Source: Actinomycetota bacterium
GTDB lineage: Bacteria; Actinomycetota; Actinomycetes; Nanopelagicales; Nanopelagicaceae
DNA: 48,170 nucleotides
NCBI GenBank assembly: GCA_947463725.1
Contig: CANHRM010000006.1
Span: 1 to 48,170 of the forward strand
Direction: 5' to 3'
Positions 47,367 to 48,170 of this stretch are shown in pieces. The position numbers were made by a program, and so were the translations under genes. Each line of letters opens with the position of its first letter. Position 1 is the first letter of the stretch. Under the pieces are notes generated by a model. It did not search any database. It was given only the letters and a program-made list of their open reading frames with translations, and was not told where the DNA came from.

Positions 47367-48170
47367 TTACTTCAATTCAGTTTCAACTACTTGCGCTAAT
47401 TTAGTAGCCACACCTTGCGCAACCGCGTCGCTCTGCGCCTCAACCATCACGCGCACAAGTGGCTCAGTGCCAGATGCACGAAGTAATACTCGACCATTTG
47501 AACCAAGTTCAGTTTCAGCAGTCTTGACCGCAGCGGCAATCACAGTAGAGCTAGCAAGACGTTCTTTAGCCACATTCTTAACATTAATTAATATCTGCGG
47601 GAAACGAACCATTACGCGCGAAAGCTCTTGCAAGGTTTGGCCTGAGCGCTTTACTTCAGCCAATAGTTGTAGCGCAGTTAGTAAGCCGTCGCCAGTATTT
47701 GCGTGATCGCGCATGATTACGTGGCCAGATTGCTCGCCACCTAAATTAAAGTCTGATTGCAGCATTGCCTCAAGCACATAGCGATCGCCAACTGCAGTTG
47801 TAACAACTTCAATTCCGGCTTCAGCCATGGCATGCATGAAACCTAAATTGCTCATGACGGTGCCGACAATGGTGTTTGCTTTCAACTTTCCTTGTGCTTT
47901 AAATCCTTTAGCTAAAATTGCCATAATTACATCGCCATCGATTTCAGCACCTGTGGCATCTATCGCTAAACAACGATCGGCATCGCCATCGTGTGCGATA
48001 CCAACATCGGCGCCATTTTTTAGTACGGCGCTACGCAAGAAATCTAAATGAGTTGAACCAACACCATCATTAATGTTCCAGCCATCAGGAGTATTGGCTA
48101 TTGCAATCACTTCGGCGCCAGCTCGCGAGAGTGCAACTGGTGCAGTAAAGGATGAAGCACCATTTGCACA
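47367..48170 (-). CDS. glmM: Phosphoglucosamine mutase, N-terminus beyond the window
   Basis: Interconverts glucosamine 6- and 1-phosphate, the step after GlmS. The frame is open to the last base of the window, so the active-site serine region is missing from view. Present are [31 protein letters not shown], the metal loop [13 protein letters not shown], the sugar-binding [10 protein letters not shown] and the phosphate loop [16 protein letters not shown]. Clustered with glmS, four bases apart. Confidence 0.97.
   Translation of the reverse strand, partial: CANGASSFTAPVALSRAGAEVIAIANTPDGWNINDGVGSTHLDFLRSAVLKNGADVGIAHDGDADRCLAIDATGAEIDGDVIMAILAKGFKAQGKLKANTIVGTVMSNLGFMHAMAEAGIEVVTTAVGDRYVLEAMLQSDFNLGGEQSGHVIMRDHANTGDGLLTALQLLAEVKRSGQTLQELSRVMVRFPQILINVKNVAKERLASSTVIAAAVKTAETELGSNGRVLLRASGTEPLVRVMVEAQSDAVAQGVATKLAQVVETELK

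Overview
The window looks like a piece of a small, compact actinobacterial chromosome of the freshwater acI / Nanopelagicales type (Planktophila or Nanopelagicus-like). The base composition looks moderate rather than GC-rich. Several genes are actinobacterial hallmarks: a WhiB3/WhiD-type regulator, GroEL with a His-rich tail beside groES, GuaB3, a DUF3017 protein next to folD, and a DUF6350/PerM protein between sucD and purN. Genes are packed with overlaps of 1, 4 or 8 bases. No gap exceeds about 190 bases. I see no rRNA, tRNA, CRISPR, insertion sequence or prophage. The taxonomic call is inference from gene content.

Region 1 (1-9839) is a nucleoside scavenging island. On the minus strand it runs: BMP/PnrA-type binding protein, hairpin terminator, ABC ATPase, two permeases, cytidine deaminase, thymidine phosphorylase, adenosine deaminase. 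On the plus strand, converging on it, are a truncated aldehyde dehydrogenase and a half-length aldehyde dehydrogenase-like protein. Together they suggest uptake of nucleosides, deamination, phosphorolysis and oxidation of the acetaldehyde released from deoxyribose phosphate. Region 2 (10026-14615) holds a second BMP-type protein coupled to trpS, a CNNM/CorC-type membrane protein, and a lone MsiK/UgpC-type sugar-transporter ATPase behind a structured leader.

Region 3 (14642-23144) is central metabolism: icd, mdh, DUF3017, folD, purH, purN, PerM-like, sucD, sucC. FolD makes the formyl-folate used by PurN and PurH. Region 4 (23205-26909) has PcrA/UvrD helicase, a PIG-L-type deacetylase and a secreted cyclophilin. 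Region 5 (26937-30706) is guaB-guaB3-guaA; the IMP dehydrogenase lacks its CBS regulatory domain.

Region 6 (30752-34281) has a MerR regulator with a CarH/LitR-like B12-binding half, divergent from whiB3 across a strong dyad, then groES-groEL with a CIRCE element and four tandem 11-bp repeats. Region 7 (34282-36735) is tsaE-tsaB-rimI-tsaD for the t6A tRNA modification. Region 8 (36811-43428) is a Liv-type ABC transporter with its binding protein and a secreted alpha/beta hydrolase, placed between alr and tsaE, which are close neighbours in many actinobacteria. Region 9 (43421-48170) is glmM (cut by the window edge), glmS, a PAP2 phosphatase, acpS and alr, serving cell wall and lipid precursor synthesis.

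The most interesting signals are the dyad and promoter architecture between the B12-type MerR gene and whiB3, the CBS-less IMP dehydrogenase, the phased repeats upstream of groESL, the Liv-transporter/hydrolase insertion with its degenerate LivG signature motif, and the aldehyde dehydrogenase-like pseudoenzyme.
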